Shown here one piece after another: positions 16,691-24,781 of a DNA stretch of 64,000 bases; the first letter of the stretch is position 1; the number at the start of each line of letters is the position of its first letter. The stretch spans positions 180,388 through 244,387 of the forward strand of contig NZ_BMMM01000002.1 in NCBI RefSeq assembly GCF_014645835.1, in the 5' to 3' direction. A program made the position numbers and the translations under genes. Below the pieces are notes generated by a model that made no database searches, had not been told where the DNA came from, and saw nothing but the letters and a program-made list of their open reading frames with translations. This stretch comes from Streptomyces albiflavescens (lineage in GTDB: Bacteria > Actinomycetota > Actinomycetes > Streptomycetales > Streptomycetaceae).

Positions 16691-16779
16691 AGCCTCTCGC
16701 CGGCCGGGCCTCTCGCGTCGGCCAGGCCTCTCGCCGGCCAAGCGTCTCGCTGGCCGCCCACGGGCCTCTCACTGGCCGT
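16691..16779. repeat. Imperfect 16-18 bp tandem repeats reaching into a gene's 3' end
   Basis: About five units of the type cctctcgccggccagg occupy the gap between convergent genes. The last unit (cctctcactggccgta) contains the stop codon and last codons of the minus-strand gene at 16769-17278, so the repeat appears to have expanded outward from the gene end. Confidence 0.7.
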
Positions 16780-17278
16780 AGAAGTACCGCGACCCCTTCT
16801 CGATGAAGTACGAGGCGTAGACGCGCCCGAGGGCCGGCTTGCCGCGGTACATGCCCACGTACTGGCGCGCGCTGTCGACCACGACAGGCCGCGTCATGCA
16901 GGCGAACTTGATGCGCTGCTGCTCCTCCGCCCACCGCACGGCGGCCGGATCGACCCGGTCGCTGACGAGCACCGGGAAGGCACCGACCCCGTTCTGCATG
17001 CCGACGGGGAGGCCGCCCTTGGTGTCCTTGGCGTACTTCATCACCTGGTCGGTGAAGGCGGAGATGGCGGGGACGGTTATCTCCGGGACCGCCGCGGCCA
17101 CGGTGAACAGGTGCAGCTTCGTCGCCATCCAGCGCATCTTGAAGTCGGCCCGCCGCCCCACGAGGACGGGCACTCCGGCCCAGTTCTCCCACCGTGTGGC
17201 GCATCCGTCGGCCGTCAGCCGGCCCTCCACCGAGGCGAGGTAGGCCTGCGGCGCCGCTTGCTCTTGCTGTCCGTACAT
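16769..17278 (-). CDS. Hypothetical protein, 169 aa
   Basis: A soluble protein with no signal peptide. Features are 'ENWAGVPVLVGRRADFKMRWMATKLHLFTVAAAVPEITV' and 'RVYASYFIEKGSRYFYGQ'. The pattern suggests an alpha/beta fold but I cannot assign a family. Start ATG 17278 (MYGQQEQAAP) is chosen because upstream in-frame sequence to 17653 is Arg-rich and shadows the neighbouring gene. The stop lies in a tandem repeat. Confidence 0.75.
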   Translation of the reverse strand: MYGQQEQAAPQAYLASVEGRLTADGCATRWENWAGVPVLVGRRADFKMRWMATKLHLFTVAAAVPEITVPAISAFTDQVMKYAKDTKGGLPVGMQNGVGAFPVLVSDRVDPAAVRWAEEQQRIKFACMTRPVVVDSARQYVGMYRGKPALGRVYASYFIEKGSRYFYGQ

Positions 17279-17334
17279 GGGCGGGATCCTAAGCCCCCGC
17301 GCCGGGCACTGGTCGTCGGTGTGTTCGGGGGGCG

Positions 17335-17811
17335 CTACGCCCCTGTGGTGGACCCCGGTCGAACGATCATCAGGATCGTGACGGTGGCCCAGAGGAGGTT
17401 GAAGACGCCGGTGAACATGGCGAGCCGAACGGTCGTTTTCCGCCCCACCGCGACCTCGCCGCCTCCTGCGTCCCAGCCACCCTCCGCGAACGCGGCCTGC
17501 CCGGGCAGGACCAGCGCGATGAGGACGACCGCGGCGAGGGCCGTCAGCGCGATCGAGACGATCAGCCAGGTGTCGCCGAGCACGCCCATGTTGCTCGCCG
17601 TGGCGAATCCGAAGACGGGAACGACGACGGCGACGGCGGCGTACACGCGACAAATGCGGTGCAGCAGCCGCACCGTCGACACGGCCTGGGCGTTCCCCGG
17701 CTCTGCCAGAACCTTGCGCGCGCTGGGCGGGAACATGCTGGCGGCGACGGTAATGGGCCCGATGGCGACGATCGCGGCGAGGACATGGACGGCGAGAAGG
17801 AACTTGGTCAC
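17335..17811 (-). CDS. DUF2269-like integral membrane protein
   Basis: 158 residues from GTG, four membrane helices (FLLAVHVLAAIVAIGPITVA; VYAAVAVVVPVFGFATA; WLIVSIALTALAAVVLIALVLPG; MFTGVFNLLWATVTILMIV). An N-terminal 'LAVHVLAAIVAIGP' with conserved His and the 'LHRICRVYA' loop is typical of the DUF2269/YwbF-like group. No function is known. It is transcribed away from the AraC-type regulator. Confidence 0.8.
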   Translation of the reverse strand: MTKFLLAVHVLAAIVAIGPITVAASMFPPSARKVLAEPGNAQAVSTVRLLHRICRVYAAVAVVVPVFGFATASNMGVLGDTWLIVSIALTALAAVVLIALVLPGQAAFAEGGWDAGGGEVAVGRKTTVRLAMFTGVFNLLWATVTILMIVRPGSTTGA

Positions 17812-18032
17812 GGGGTGACGTTATGCGCGGCGCGGATCTTGCAGAAGTGGCACTTTTGCCACCACCTCACGGATTCTCGCCACAGGTACCTGCGGATTCT
17901 CGCCACGGGACCCACCAGGAGGTTTTCCAGCGGTCTCGGGGCATCTCCCGTGGCCCCACCGGACAAGGGTGCCGGGAACTCCGGGTGTGCGACCCGGCTG
18001 ACCACAACCTGTCGTACCCCTACCCTCTAGCC

Positions 18033-19082
18033 ATGCACACCGTGGCCGTACTGGCGCTCGACCAGGTCATCCCGTTCGACCTCTCCGCCCCGATCGACAC
18101 CTTCGGCTGGGCCCGGCTGCCGGACGGCCGGGCGGCCTACCGGATCCGGGTCTGTTCGGTCACGGCGGACGAGGAGGTGAGCGCGGGCCCGTTCACGGTG
18201 CGCGCGCCGTACGGTCTGGAGGCGCTGGCGGAGGCGGACACGATCGTCCTGCCCGGCGTCGCCGACCCCACTGTCCCGCTCCCGCCAGGCGTGGCGGAGG
18301 CGCTGCGCGCGGCGGCCGCGAACGGCACCCGGATCGCCTCGATCTGCGTCGGCGCCTTCGTCTTCGCCGCCACCGGCCTGCTGGACGGGCTACGCGCGAC
18401 CACCCACTGGATCGCGGCCCAGGACCTGGCGGCCAGGTACCCGGCCGTGACCGTCGACCCGAACGTCCTCTACGTCGACAACGGCCAGTTCCTGACCTCG
18501 GCGGGCGCGGCCGCGGCCCTCGACATGTGCCTGCACATGATCCGTATGGACCACGGCTCCGCCGTCGCCGCGCATGCCGCCCGGATGTCCGTCATGCCGC
18601 TCGAACGGGAAGGCGGCCAGGCCCAGTTCATCGTCCACGACCAGCCGCCGGTACCGGCCGGCACCACGATGGAGCCCCTCCTCGCCTGGCTGGAGGAGAA
18701 CGCGGGCCACGACCTGACCCTGGAGGACATCGCCGCCCACGCCGGCATGAGTACCCGTACCCTCAACCGCCGCTTCCGCGAACAGACCGGCACGACGCCT
18801 CTCCAGTGGCTGCACCGGGCGCGGGTGCGACGGGCCCAGTACCTCCTGGAGACGACCACGTATCCCGTCGAACGCATCGCGGTCCAGGCGGGGTTCGGCT
18901 CGCCGACGGCCTTCCGGGAACGGTTCAAGCGGGTGGTGGGAACGAGTCCGAACGCGTATCGGCGGGCGTTTCAGGGGGCGGGCTCGGCGCCGGGGCCGAG
19001 GTCGGGGTCGGTGTCCGCGTCCGGCCCCGTGGCGGTGTCCGCGTCCGGGGTTGTCTCCGTGTCCGCCGCCGCGGCCTCGTAG
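18033..19082 (+). CDS. GlxA-type transcriptional regulator (DJ-1/PfpI plus AraC HTH)
   Basis: 349 residues. The N-terminal 190 residues form a class I glutamine amidotransferase-like (DJ-1/PfpI) domain with the Cys elbow 'IASICVGAFVFAATGLLDG'. The C-terminal AraC/XylS domain has two HTHs ('LTLEDIAAHAGMSTRTLNRR', 'VERIAVQAGFGSPTAFRERFK', ending 'GTSPNAYRRAF'). The last 35 residues are Ser/Gly/Ala/Val-rich low complexity that overlaps the convergent MarR gene by 112 bp. Such proteins sense small metabolites and activate catabolic genes; the target here is not evident. (Not the oxidase glxA.). Confidence 0.93.
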   Translation: MHTVAVLALDQVIPFDLSAPIDTFGWARLPDGRAAYRIRVCSVTADEEVSAGPFTVRAPYGLEALAEADTIVLPGVADPTVPLPPGVAEALRAAAANGTRIASICVGAFVFAATGLLDGLRATTHWIAAQDLAARYPAVTVDPNVLYVDNGQFLTSAGAAAALDMCLHMIRMDHGSAVAAHAARMSVMPLEREGGQAQFIVHDQPPVPAGTTMEPLLAWLEENAGHDLTLEDIAAHAGMSTRTLNRRFREQTGTTPLQWLHRARVRRAQYLLETTTYPVERIAVQAGFGSPTAFRERFKRVVGTSPNAYRRAFQGAGSAPGPRSGSVSASGPVAVSASGVVSVSAAAAS

Positions 19083-19516
19083 GCGCGCAGAGTGTCGATG
19101 ACCAGTTGGCGCTGATCCGGAGTCAGCGGTTCCAGCGCGCGGCGCCAGGCGGTGGCGCCACGCGACAACCACGTGGTGATGGACGGCCGTTGGGCGTCGG
19201 TGATGCTGACGATGCGTCGCCGCCGGTCGGCCGGGTCCTCCTGCCGCTCCAGGATGCCCTTCCCGCTCAGCTCGCCGACCATGAGGCTGACGGTCGTCGG
19301 CGCGACCTCCAGACGGGTGGCCAGGTCGTTGACGGTCATGGGCCCGTCGAAGAGCAGATACGACAGCAGCGAGAGGTGCCGCGGAGCCAACGCCAGGGAC
19401 TGGAGTTCCTCGGGCACCGGGATGCGCTTGGCCCGGCCGACCATGCGGGGCATGAGGAGCAGCAGCGCACGTACGGCGTCGTCGACGCCCGGCTCGGAGC
19501 GACCCTCGGTTGACAT
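18971..19516 (-). CDS. MarR family transcriptional regulator
   Basis: 181 residues. The winged helix is clear: 'LAPRHLSLLSYLLFDGPMTVNDLATRLEVAPTTVSLMVGELSGKGILERQEDPADRRRRIVSITD', with the DxRxR wing. The C-terminus is an Asp/Thr/Pro-rich tail (PDADTATGPDADTDPD) that comes from the segment overlapping the AraC gene. ATG 19516 has GGAGGGG 8 nt upstream; the TTG 19531 alternative lies inside that site. Two direct 17-bp repeats in its promoter are likely operators. It is divergent from a tautomerase gene that it may control. Confidence 0.92.
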   Translation of the reverse strand: MSTEGRSEPGVDDAVRALLLLMPRMVGRAKRIPVPEELQSLALAPRHLSLLSYLLFDGPMTVNDLATRLEVAPTTVSLMVGELSGKGILERQEDPADRRRRIVSITDAQRPSITTWLSRGATAWRRALEPLTPDQRQLVIDTLRAYEAAAADTETTPDADTATGPDADTDPDLGPGAEPAP

Positions 19517-19535
19517 CGGCCACCCCTCCAAATAG

Positions 19536-19569
19536 CTTTGCGACTAAAGATGCTTTGCATCTAAAGGTG
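19536..19569. promoter_or_regulatory. Two tandem 17-bp operator-like repeats upstream of the marR gene
   Basis: ctttgcgactaaagatg and ctttgcatctaaaggtg lie head to tail immediately upstream of the marR start. Each contains a CTTT..CTAAAG pattern that is partly palindromic. The position suggests autoregulation and possibly control of the divergent tautomerase. MarR binding is inference. Confidence 0.55.
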
Positions 19570-19576
19570 AATCGAC

Positions 19577-19682
19577 CACTTGTCTCTGTGTGATCACTTA
19601 TCTACGTGATCGCTTGTCTCTGTGTGATCACTTGTCTGTCCGTGATCAATTGTCTGTCTGTGATCACTTGTCTCTGTGTCAC
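19577..19682. repeat. Six 18-bp tandem repeats in the tautomerase leader
   Basis: Units of the form cacttgtctctgtgtgat (one is 16 bp) repeat six times head to tail. Successive units join to form TGATCA palindromes. The array directly follows the MarR operator-like repeats and ends 28 nt before the tautomerase ATG. Its AT content is higher than its surroundings. Confidence 0.85.
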
Positions 19683-19710
19683 GACTGCCGCGACCGAACG
19701 GAGATCCACC

Positions 19711-20094
19711 ATGCCGCACTTGACCGTCCAGATCCGCGAGGAGACGCTCGACGGTTCGATCGAGTCGAAGCTCATCCGCGCCCTGACCGACGCGGTGGCC
19801 GCCGTGGTCGGCGATTGGGCACGCGCGGTCGCCGTCGTCGAACTGTTCGGCGTCCCGGAGCACCGCTGGGGCACCGGAGGCATACCCGGCGAGGCGCCCG
19901 CGCCGGTCATCACCCTCGTCATGCGAGAAGGCGGACTGACCCATCCGCAGATCCCCGACGCGCCCGCCCGCCTGATCAAGTCCCTCACGGAGGCGGCGGT
20001 CACGGTCCTCGGCGAGGCCGTGCGGAAGCAGGTGACCGTGCTGATCGCCGGGGTTCCGGCGGGGCGGTCGGGGGTCGGGGGCGACGTCGTCTGA
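19711..20094 (+). CDS. 4-oxalocrotonate tautomerase family protein
   Basis: 127 residues. Removing Met leaves Pro-1 (MPHLTVQI), the catalytic base of this superfamily. 'REETLDGSIESKLIRALTDAVAAVVGDWARA' and 'VTVLIAGVPAGR' fit a tandem or MSAD-like tautomerase fold longer than the 62-residue monomers. ATG 19711 has GGAGATCC upstream. Frames starting at 19606 run through the repeat array and would remove the N-terminal Pro, so they are rejected. The substrate is unknown. Confidence 0.85.
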   Translation: MPHLTVQIREETLDGSIESKLIRALTDAVAAVVGDWARAVAVVELFGVPEHRWGTGGIPGEAPAPVITLVMREGGLTHPQIPDAPARLIKSLTEAAVTVLGEAVRKQVTVLIAGVPAGRSGVGGDVV

Positions 20095-20134
20095 ACGGGC
20101 GCCGCCGCCGACCCGGCTGCGGCGTGGGCCGGGC

Positions 20135-20437
20135 TCAGGCCCGGCGGTCGGCCACGGCCCACGAGGCGAGGGCCACGGCCCCGGCGACGCCGAACACGGC
20201 GGGCCAGGCGCCCACCTTCTTGGCCAGCGGATGAGACCCGGCGAAGGCGGCGACGTACGCGGCGGTCAGTGCCCCGGCGGCCTTCCCGCCCGCCTGTCGC
20301 TTCCACTGCTGTGCGGCCGTGGCTCCGGCGGCGGCGAGCACGACCCCGCCGAGCTGCCGCTTCTTGGTCCAGCGGGCCACGCCGTATCCGCCGATGAGCC
20401 CACTCGCGGCCACCGCCGCGGCCGGTACCTTCGCCAT
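20135..20437 (-). CDS. Small membrane-associated hypothetical protein
   Basis: 100 residues, Ala/Gly-rich, with three weakly hydrophobic segments (AAAVAASGLIGGYGVA; LTAAYVAAFAGS; AVFGVAGAVALASWAVA) separated by basic loops (RWTKKRQ, QWKRQ). No motif is recognised. ATG 20437 follows a GGGAGGC site. Confidence 0.7.
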   Translation of the reverse strand: MAKVPAAAVAASGLIGGYGVARWTKKRQLGGVVLAAAGATAAQQWKRQAGGKAAGALTAAYVAAFAGSHPLAKKVGAWPAVFGVAGAVALASWAVADRRA

Positions 20438-20583
20438 TGCTGCCTCCCGCTGCTGCGTCTGTCGAACGAACCGAGGCTAACTCGTGCGTGTTCGCCGTTG
20501 GACGCCCGCCCGCCTTGCGGCTCTCCGACCCCTGTCCCGCGTGAACGCAACGCTATACGCGGGTACACCCGATATGTACGGGT

Positions 20584-20634
20584 ACTCGCTTCGCGGGGCC
20601 GGGGTCGGAGCCCCGCCCGGAGGGCGAAGCGAGT
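20584..20634. promoter_or_regulatory. Long hairpin in the leader of the DUF2267 gene
   Basis: An 11-bp inverted repeat (actcgcttcgc and gcgaagcgagt) flanks an inner ggggc/gcccc stem. It lies 30 nt upstream of the ATG at 20665, in the 227-bp divergent region. It could be an RNA structure or an operator. Nothing else is evident in this intergenic stretch. Confidence 0.4.
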
Positions 20635-20664
20635 GAGCACCGGAAGGCGAGGAGAGCCCGAACG

Positions 20665-21282
20665 ATGAGCCTCTTGAGCACCGCGAGAACGACGAGCGAG
20701 ACGGGCCGTACGAGCGCGACGGCCACCACGACCGCGATGGACCCGGCGTCCACCACGACAGCGGCGGCCACTGCGGGTACCGCGGACACTATGGCTGCGG
20801 CGGCCACTGCGGGTGCCGCGAACCCCATGGTCACGGCGGCCACTGTGGGTGCCGCGAACACTGCGGCCATGCCCCCGACCCGTATGACATGGACCGAACT
20901 GGTCGACTCCGTAAGGGAATCCGGCCAGTACGCCACCAGGGCGGAGGCGGAGAGCGTCACCCGTATCGTGCTGTCCGCCTTCGGCGGCCATGTGGTCGGC
21001 GACGAACGCGTCGATCTGGCCCGCCGACTCCCCGTCGAGGCGGCCCGCCTCGTCGCCTCCCAGATCCCCGTCTCCCGACAACTGACCGCCGCGCAGTTCG
21101 TCGAGAGCGTCGCCTTCCGCGTCCTGGGCGCCACCCCGGCCACGGCCCGCTGGGACGTCAGCTCGGTGCTGAGCGTCCTGCCCCGAGCCGTCGGCGACGA
21201 CCTGGTGGACCGCATCCTGAAGCAACTCCCGCCCGGCTACGCCCTGTTGTTCGGCCGAGCACAACTCACCCCGGCGGCTTGA
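20665..21282 (+). CDS. DUF2267 domain protein with Ala/Thr-rich N-terminal repeats
   Basis: 205 residues. Residues 1-70 are low-complexity Ala/Thr with imperfect repeats (AATAGAANPM, AATVGAANTA). Residues 74-200 form a DUF2267 domain: 'TWTELVDSVRESGQYATRAEAESVTRIVLSAFGGHVVGDERVDLARRLP', then 'LPRAVGDDLVDRILKQLPPGYALLFG'. DUF2267 is a helical domain of unknown function widespread in actinobacteria. The start has GGCGAGGAGAG upstream. The N-terminal head looks like a coding repeat expansion. Confidence 0.85.
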   Translation: MSLLSTARTTSETGRTSATATTTAMDPASTTTAAATAGTADTMAAAATAGAANPMVTAATVGAANTAAMPPTRMTWTELVDSVRESGQYATRAEAESVTRIVLSAFGGHVVGDERVDLARRLPVEAARLVASQIPVSRQLTAAQFVESVAFRVLGATPATARWDVSSVLSVLPRAVGDDLVDRILKQLPPGYALLFGRAQLTPAA

Positions 21283-21290
21283 GGGCACGC

Positions 21291-21375
21291 CCGACACATC
21301 CGACACATCCAGCACGTTCTACACGTCCAGCACGTTCTACACGTCCGACACGTTCTGCACGTCCTACACATCCGG
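21291..21375. repeat. 9/18-bp tandem repeats after the DUF2267 gene
   Basis: Beginning 9 nt after the stop, units ccgacacat (twice), then ccagcacgttctacacgt (two exact copies), then diverged copies ending at cctacacatccgg. All are related by a 9-bp subunit. Confidence 0.8.
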
Positions 21376-21448
21376 AAAGCTCATCCTCCCAGCACGTACG
21401 GCGGCCGCCTGTTCCGCGCGATCAGGCGGCCGCCGTACGTCCGTCTCC

Positions 21449-21904
21449 GTGACCGGTGAGGCCGCACTCATCCTGATCGAGGCCGGACCGGCGGGCGAGA
21501 ACCCCGCGCTTCCCTCCGAGACAGTGGCCTGGCTGGACAGCTGGCCCACCCCTTTCAAGTCGCCTGCCGCCGCAGCGGACTTCTTCGGCCACGAGGCCTG
21601 GGCGAGAGGCCTGGAAGAACGCGCGGACGGCTGGTACCCCCGAGTGGACCGCGACACGATGGTCTCCGCGGTGGCTGAACTGGCCACCCACTCCTACTGG
21701 TTCGACTGGGGCAGAATCCGCTGCCCCACCCTCGTCGTCCGAGGTGTCGACGGAACCATGCCGGAGCCGGAGGTCACGGAAATGCAATCCTGCCGCCCTG
21801 GCACAACAGCAGTCCAAGTGATCCCCGACGCCTCCCACGACGTCCACTTGGACCGGCCGACCCACCTGCATGCCACAGTGACCGCCTTCCTGAAGCACAT
21901 CTGA
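21449..21904 (+). pseudogene. N-terminally truncated alpha/beta hydrolase
   Basis: The 151-residue frame starts where these proteins are already past the nucleophile ('ALILIEAGPAGENP' normally follows the GxSxG strand). It continues through the cap region to the C-terminal 'PTLVVRGVDGTMPEPEVTEM' (acid strand) and 'PDASHDVHLDRPTHL' with the catalytic His. The Ser nucleophile half is missing and nothing upstream supplies it; a tandem repeat occupies that position. It is best read as a remnant of a deletion. Confidence 0.75.
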
Positions 21905-22037
21905 GCGGACGAATGGCCGCCGCCGAACGCGAGGGTGGGGGGCAGACCGGCGCCTGCTCGCGGTCTTCGCCCTGTGCGACCCGAGCTTGGAGGACCCTCG
22001 GGCGGGACTGTCAGTGACACCCGCTTGGATGGGGCCC

Positions 22038-22733
22038 ATGACCGCTCACGATGTCGCCCAGGCGCTCCCCGATATTGATTCCCTGAGAGATCTCTGCCGC
22101 TCGATGGCCATGGCGGAGGCGATACTCAACCCCGATGGCGAGCGCTACCACTCGTACAACGCCAAGTGGTCGGAAACCGAGGAACTGGCCTCGATGAGCA
22201 ACGGATCCGGCGACGAGTACGACATCGTCTTCGCCCCCATCGGCGCATACCTCCGCGGCTTCGACCACGAGTCCCCCCTGAGCCCGTACCACCACGACGA
22301 CGTGCCCACCCCATGGCCGGGCGTCCTGGACTCCGTACCCGAGCCCTTCCAGTGCTACGTCGACGAGCCCGACTTCACGGACGAGGACGGAACGCCCGTG
22401 GTGACGGTGTGCGTGTGGCGCGAGGCCGACGCCCGGTCCTGGAGTGCCGGCCGGATCGCCTTCCCCGAAGGACACCCGGACCCCGACGGCTCGGACTGGC
22501 TGTTCGAGCTGCTCCTCACCCCGACGCCGGAGGCCTTCCAGGAGTTCGCCGAGGACTACTACGAGACGACGGTCGACATCGAGGCCGTACGCCACCTGTA
22601 CGACCTGCGACCACTGGACCGGGCACAGATCGCCAGGCTCAACCCCTCGGCGTCCGTCGAGGAAGTCGCTGAGGCCGCTGCGGTGATCGGCTATCCGATG
22701 GCCGAGGACCTGGTGTCGGACCCGGCGGCCTGA
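22038..22733 (+). CDS. Hypothetical acidic soluble protein, 231 aa
   Basis: Acidic, without signal peptide or membrane helix. Recognisable stretches are 'DIVFAPIGAYLRGFDHESPLSPY', 'FTDEDGTPVVTVCVWREADARSW', 'DWLFELLLTPTPEAFQEFAEDYYE' and a C-terminal 'LNPSASVEEVAEAAAVIGYPMAEDL'. It resembles immunity/SMI1-like acidic proteins only in composition; I cannot assign a family. ATG 22038 is preferred to 21987 because the conserved-looking sequence begins there. Confidence 0.7.
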   Translation: MTAHDVAQALPDIDSLRDLCRSMAMAEAILNPDGERYHSYNAKWSETEELASMSNGSGDEYDIVFAPIGAYLRGFDHESPLSPYHHDDVPTPWPGVLDSVPEPFQCYVDEPDFTDEDGTPVVTVCVWREADARSWSAGRIAFPEGHPDPDGSDWLFELLLTPTPEAFQEFAEDYYETTVDIEAVRHLYDLRPLDRAQIARLNPSASVEEVAEAAAVIGYPMAEDLVSDPAA

Positions 22734-22924
22734 CGTAGTGGGGTCGTAGAACCAAGCCGGGGTCTGCATGAGGGCAACCGAACTGGTAGACAAATTCGCC
22801 CACTCGAAGCCCGCGAGTAATGAGGTGGCCTGGCATTATTACGCTGCGTGAGGGATAATGACGGGAGAGTCAACTCATCCGCTGGGGAGGGAGAGTTGCT
22901 GCGTCGCCGGACGCCTGCTGGGGG

Positions 22925-24349
22925 GTGAGTGCGTTGGCCGTGACCACTGTGGAGTCGGAGTACGAGCCGGCCGTCCTGGAAGCAGGATGTGCGGAGGCCC
23001 CGGCCGCGTCGCCGCGGCAGGTGGCGGGGCCTCTGGATACGTGGGCTGCGCTGCTGCGAGACCGGTCGCCGTCGGCCGAGACCGCCGCCGCCCTGGACGC
23101 CCTGGACTGCGAGCAGTTGTCGCCGCGCGGGCGGATCGATGCCCTGGCGGTGCTGGAGCGGCACATGTCATGGCTGCAGGCCAAGCAGGTCGAGTTACTG
23201 GCCGCGATCGCAGCTCACACCGACACCCCTGAGCTTTCCGCCGAAGAACCCTCCTCGGGAGAGGAGTTCGACGAGCGGATGCTGGCGACGTGGGACTGCG
23301 CCGCGGAGGAGGTGGCCTGCGCCCTACGCCTGGCCAATGCCACGGCGGGTCAACGCCTGGCCACCGCCACCCTTCTCCACACTCGTCATCGGGCAACCCT
23401 CGGCCTGCTGGCGGGCGGCCAGATCTCCTACCCGCAGGCGAGGGCATTGGCCGACCAGTGCAGGGTCCTGTCGGACGAGGCGGCGGGACAGGTCGAGTCG
23501 GTGATGGTGGCCAAGATGCCGTCGCAGTCGGCCGGGCAGACCATGGCGGCAGTGCGCCACCACATCCACCGGGTAGACCCGGAGGGAGCCGAGCAGCGGC
23601 ACGCACAGCGAGTCCGGGAGCGGAGGACGCTCTCCTACCCGCAAGAGGATGGGATGGCCTTGTTCGGCGCCATCCTGCCCGCCCAGCAGACCGCCATGAT
23701 GGAACAGGCCGTGGACACCCACGCCGCGACGTACGTCGACGACGGCCGCACCTTGGATCAGAAGCGAGCGGACGCCCTCTACGACCTGGTCGTCAACCAG
23801 CCGCGGCCGGCCGCCGCATCAGGCACGGCAGGCTCCCCGGCGGGACGAGGCGCAGCGGTGGTGCAGGTGACGGTCCCCTTCGACATCCTCCTGGGTGCCG
23901 ACGAGGGGCCGGCGGACCTGAAGGGCTACGGCCCGATCACCGCCACGCAGGCGCGCGAGATCGCCTTCGCCCCGGGCACGATCTGGCGCCGCCTGCTCAC
24001 CCGGCCGGAAACAGGCCTGCTCATCAAGTCGGACCCGACGACCTACAGGCCGACGGCGGACACGGCTCGCCAGGTGATGGCCCGCGACCGGTACTGCGCG
24101 TTCCCGTCCTGCCGCATGCCGGCCCACCGTTGCGACCTGGACCACATCTCCCCCTTCAACCACACCCACCCAAAACACGGCGGCCAGACAACCCCGGACA
24201 ACCTCCAGCCCCTGTGCCGCCGCCACCACCGCCTGAAAACCCACCACCCAGGCTGGAAGGTCACGCGCGACCCCCACACCGGCACCACGACCTGGACTGC
24301 ACCCACTGGCCACACCTACACCAACACCCCACCGGTGTACCGCGAGTAA
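22925..24349 (+). CDS. DUF222-HNH endonuclease (13E12-repeat type)
   Basis: 474 residues. A long helical DUF222 region ('ALERHMSWLQAKQVELLAAI', 'GLLAGGQISYPQARALADQC') precedes a C-terminal HNH nuclease: 'RDRYCAFPSCRMPAHRCDLDHISPFNH', 'TTPDNLQPLCRRHHRLKTHH'. All zinc and metal ligands (CxxxxC, DLDH, N, CRRHH) are present, so it looks active. The group is common in actinobacteria with many paralogues per genome and is often linked to mobile DNA; function is unproven. The start is GTG. The last 100 residues are Thr/His/Pro-rich. Confidence 0.92.
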   Translation: MSALAVTTVESEYEPAVLEAGCAEAPAASPRQVAGPLDTWAALLRDRSPSAETAAALDALDCEQLSPRGRIDALAVLERHMSWLQAKQVELLAAIAAHTDTPELSAEEPSSGEEFDERMLATWDCAAEEVACALRLANATAGQRLATATLLHTRHRATLGLLAGGQISYPQARALADQCRVLSDEAAGQVESVMVAKMPSQSAGQTMAAVRHHIHRVDPEGAEQRHAQRVRERRTLSYPQEDGMALFGAILPAQQTAMMEQAVDTHAATYVDDGRTLDQKRADALYDLVVNQPRPAAASGTAGSPAGRGAAVVQVTVPFDILLGADEGPADLKGYGPITATQAREIAFAPGTIWRRLLTRPETGLLIKSDPTTYRPTADTARQVMARDRYCAFPSCRMPAHRCDLDHISPFNHTHPKHGGQTTPDNLQPLCRRHHRLKTHHPGWKVTRDPHTGTTTWTAPTGHTYTNTPPVYRE

Positions 24350-24421
24350 GCCCACGCGCGCCCATGCGAACAGCACCGGGTTATCCCGCTCGCCCACCGA
24401 CGTCAAGCCGCCAAGCTGAAA

Positions 24422-24437
24422 CTCGGCGCGCGCCGAG
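24422..24437. repeat. 16-bp perfect palindrome after the DUF222 gene
   Basis: ctcggcgcgcgccgag is a perfect palindrome in the 213-bp gap between the DUF222-HNH gene and the convergent DUF397 gene. It may act as a terminator stem; no T run follows. Nothing else is evident in the gap. Confidence 0.35.
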
Positions 24438-24562
24438 ACGCGTCCGCGTCCCCACCGGCTGCCCGCAGCCGCTGAGCCGACCCAGCGAGCGCGCCGCCGA
24501 GAGGACCAGCGCCCACGAGCTCCGGCCGACAGCCGAGCCCGCCCGAGGGCGCACCTACCCAG

Positions 24563-24781
24563 TCACACTGTCGCCGGAGCGTCGCTCCCCAAGGCCTGTA
24601 TGAAGGACCACCAGACGCCTGCGCGGAAGGCGACGACAGGCCCACAGGGCCGCTTGGAATCACGCACGAGGGCGCCGTCCACGCTGTGGGCGCACTCGAC
24701 ACACTCGCCGCCTGCGCCGTTGCTGTAGGAGGACTTGAACCAGGGAGAGACGCGGAGGGAAGCGGACTGCTCAGCGTTCAT
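24563..24781 (-). CDS. DUF397 domain protein
   Basis: 72 residues. 'PWFKSSYSNGAGGECVECAHSVDGALVRDSKRPCGPVVAFRAGVWWSFIQAL' is a complete DUF397 domain. Such small proteins are partners of XRE-DUF5753 regulators in WhiJ/BldB-type systems of Streptomyces. The ATG overlaps the upstream regulator's stop by 4 nt (ATGA), so the two are translationally coupled. It probably binds or modulates the regulator. Confidence 0.92.
   Translation of the reverse strand: MNAEQSASLRVSPWFKSSYSNGAGGECVECAHSVDGALVRDSKRPCGPVVAFRAGVWWSFIQALGSDAPATV

Noticed and set aside
19606..19710. Upstream ATG extending the tautomerase through the repeat array
   Set aside because: It would bury the catalytic N-terminal proline and translate Cys/Val-rich repeat sequence.
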